From Hyphomicrobiales bacterium (GTDB lineage Bacteria > Pseudomonadota > Alphaproteobacteria > Rhizobiales > Beijerinckiaceae), in contig CANCAR010000150.1 in assembly GCA_947374125.1 (NCBI GenBank), positions 1 to 6,614 of the forward strand: a stretch of 6,614 nt of DNA, in the 5' to 3' direction. The first letter of the stretch is position 1; each line of letters opens with the position of its first letter. Below the pieces are notes generated by a model. The model was not told where the DNA came from and ran no database searches. It was given only the letters and a program-made list of their open reading frames with translations. The position numbers were made by a program, and so were the translations under genes. Positions 5,902 to 6,614 of this stretch are shown here, in pieces.

Positions 5902-6605
5902 CCGTCGTGGAGGGAATTAATAAAGCTGCGATTCCGCGCGATGCGGCAACGCTTATCCTTGTTGATTTTAAAGGGAAATCCCCGAAAATCCTGATGGGAC
6001 GTCGGCACTCCAGTCATAAGTTTATGCCCAATAAATTCGTCTTTCCCGGCGGAAGAGTCGACCCATCCGACCGCAAAATGAACATCGCGTCACCTTTAAA
6101 TCAAGTGGCCGAAGACCGGATTCTTACCCGGATTAAACGCCCAAGTTCGCAAAAAGCCCGCGCATTGGCCCTCGCAGCCATCCGAGAGACATACGAAGAA
6201 ACGGGAGTGATGTTGGGTGAAATGGGCCTAGGAGCCCCACCATTGCTCTCAGGAACACCATGGGAGCAGTTCACTTCTCGTGAAATATGGCCTTCTTTGG
6301 ATAGTCTTCACTTTGTAGCCCGGGCGATTACCCCGCCGCGACATTCAAAACGATTTGATACGCGGTTCTTTTTGATCGACGCAGCCCATATTGCCCATAT
6401 CGAGGAGGGTATCGTGGGAGCCGATACGGAGCTGACCGAAACCGTCTGGATTCCAATGAATGAGGCAAAAACCCTGGATCTACCGTCGATCACCTCAATG
6501 GTGATTGATGAAATCAGCGAAAGGATAGCGGGCGGTTTGAATCCCTACCTACCCGTTCCTTTTTTTCATCAGGTACGGAACAACTATGTTCGTGAAGAAC
6601 TTTGA
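5898..6605 (+). CDS. NUDIX hydrolase with an extended Nudix box
   Basis: The product is 235 residues and starts at GTG 5898, overlapping the DUF983 stop as GTGA. NUDIX enzymes hydrolyse a diphosphate linked to another moiety, with Mg2+ or Mn2+. The fold is visible from about residue 14 (DAATLILVD), through LMGRRHSSHKFMPNKFVFPGGRVDP (about 32-56, broken here only by numbering), to the catalytic helix RETYEETGV at 96-104, with metal-ligand glutamates E97, E100 and E101. Unlike the standard box (G, five residues, E, seven residues, RE), about 44 residues separate G52 from R96, so roughly 30 are inserted. That layout resembles the NUDT19-like group, some of which act on CoA derivatives; the substrate here is not decidable. 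The C-terminus (FFLIDAAHIAHI, then ELTETVWIPMNEA) is also typical. It is the last gene of the coupled trio; in related genomes rpmG often follows, but the window ends 9 bases later. Confidence 0.93.
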   Translation: MTVVEGINKAAIPRDAATLILVDFKGKSPKILMGRRHSSHKFMPNKFVFPGGRVDPSDRKMNIASPLNQVAEDRILTRIKRPSSQKARALALAAIRETYEETGVMLGEMGLGAPPLLSGTPWEQFTSREIWPSLDSLHFVARAITPPRHSKRFDTRFFLIDAAHIAHIEEGIVGADTELTETVWIPMNEAKTLDLPSITSMVIDEISERIAGGLNPYLPVPFFHQVRNNYVREEL

Positions 6606-6614
6606 CAAGAGCCG

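Overview
The window looks like part of an alphaproteobacterial chromosome of intermediate GC content, judged by eye. The main evidence is the tightly overlapping trio RNase R – DUF983 zinc-ribbon membrane protein – NUDIX hydrolase, an order I associate from memory with Alphaproteobacteria. The RNase R N-terminus is also of the alphaproteobacterial type. I cannot name genus or species from sequence alone.

Layout. (1) Positions 1-1563, minus strand: the first 521 codons of a very large surface protein that runs off the left edge. It has a BapA-prefix-like N-terminus, a short hydrophobic stretch, an Ig-like module, an EF-hand-like calcium loop and an alpha-helical region. It has no Sec signal, so it is probably a type I-secreted biofilm adhesin. 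(2) Positions 1564-2310: about 750 bases without an intact recognised gene. They hold an AT-rich adhesin promoter region, a GC-richer stretch with tiny ORFs, a decayed remnant of a HigA-type antitoxin (minus strand, 1992-2114), and a clear rho-independent terminator (minus strand, 2214-2256). (3) Positions 2311-2808, minus strand: a complete secreted single-domain fasciclin (FAS1) protein, which the terminator serves. (4) Positions 2809-3094: a very AT-rich divergent intergenic region with several small inverted and direct repeats. (5) Positions 3095-6605, plus strand: rnr, DUF983 and NUDIX genes, joined by 4-base stop/start overlaps (ATGA and GTGA), so one translationally coupled operon.

Functionally the window has two halves. 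The minus-strand left half encodes exported cell-surface or adhesion-type proteins and contains a small accessory scar. The plus-strand right half is conserved housekeeping: RNA degradation, a small membrane protein and nucleotide-derivative clean-up. I found no CRISPR array, tRNA, rRNA or intact insertion sequence. I found no convincing new defence or mobile system. The points most worth following are the truncated adhesin, the HigA remnant with the unexplained small ORFs beside it, and the repeat-rich divergent promoter region.
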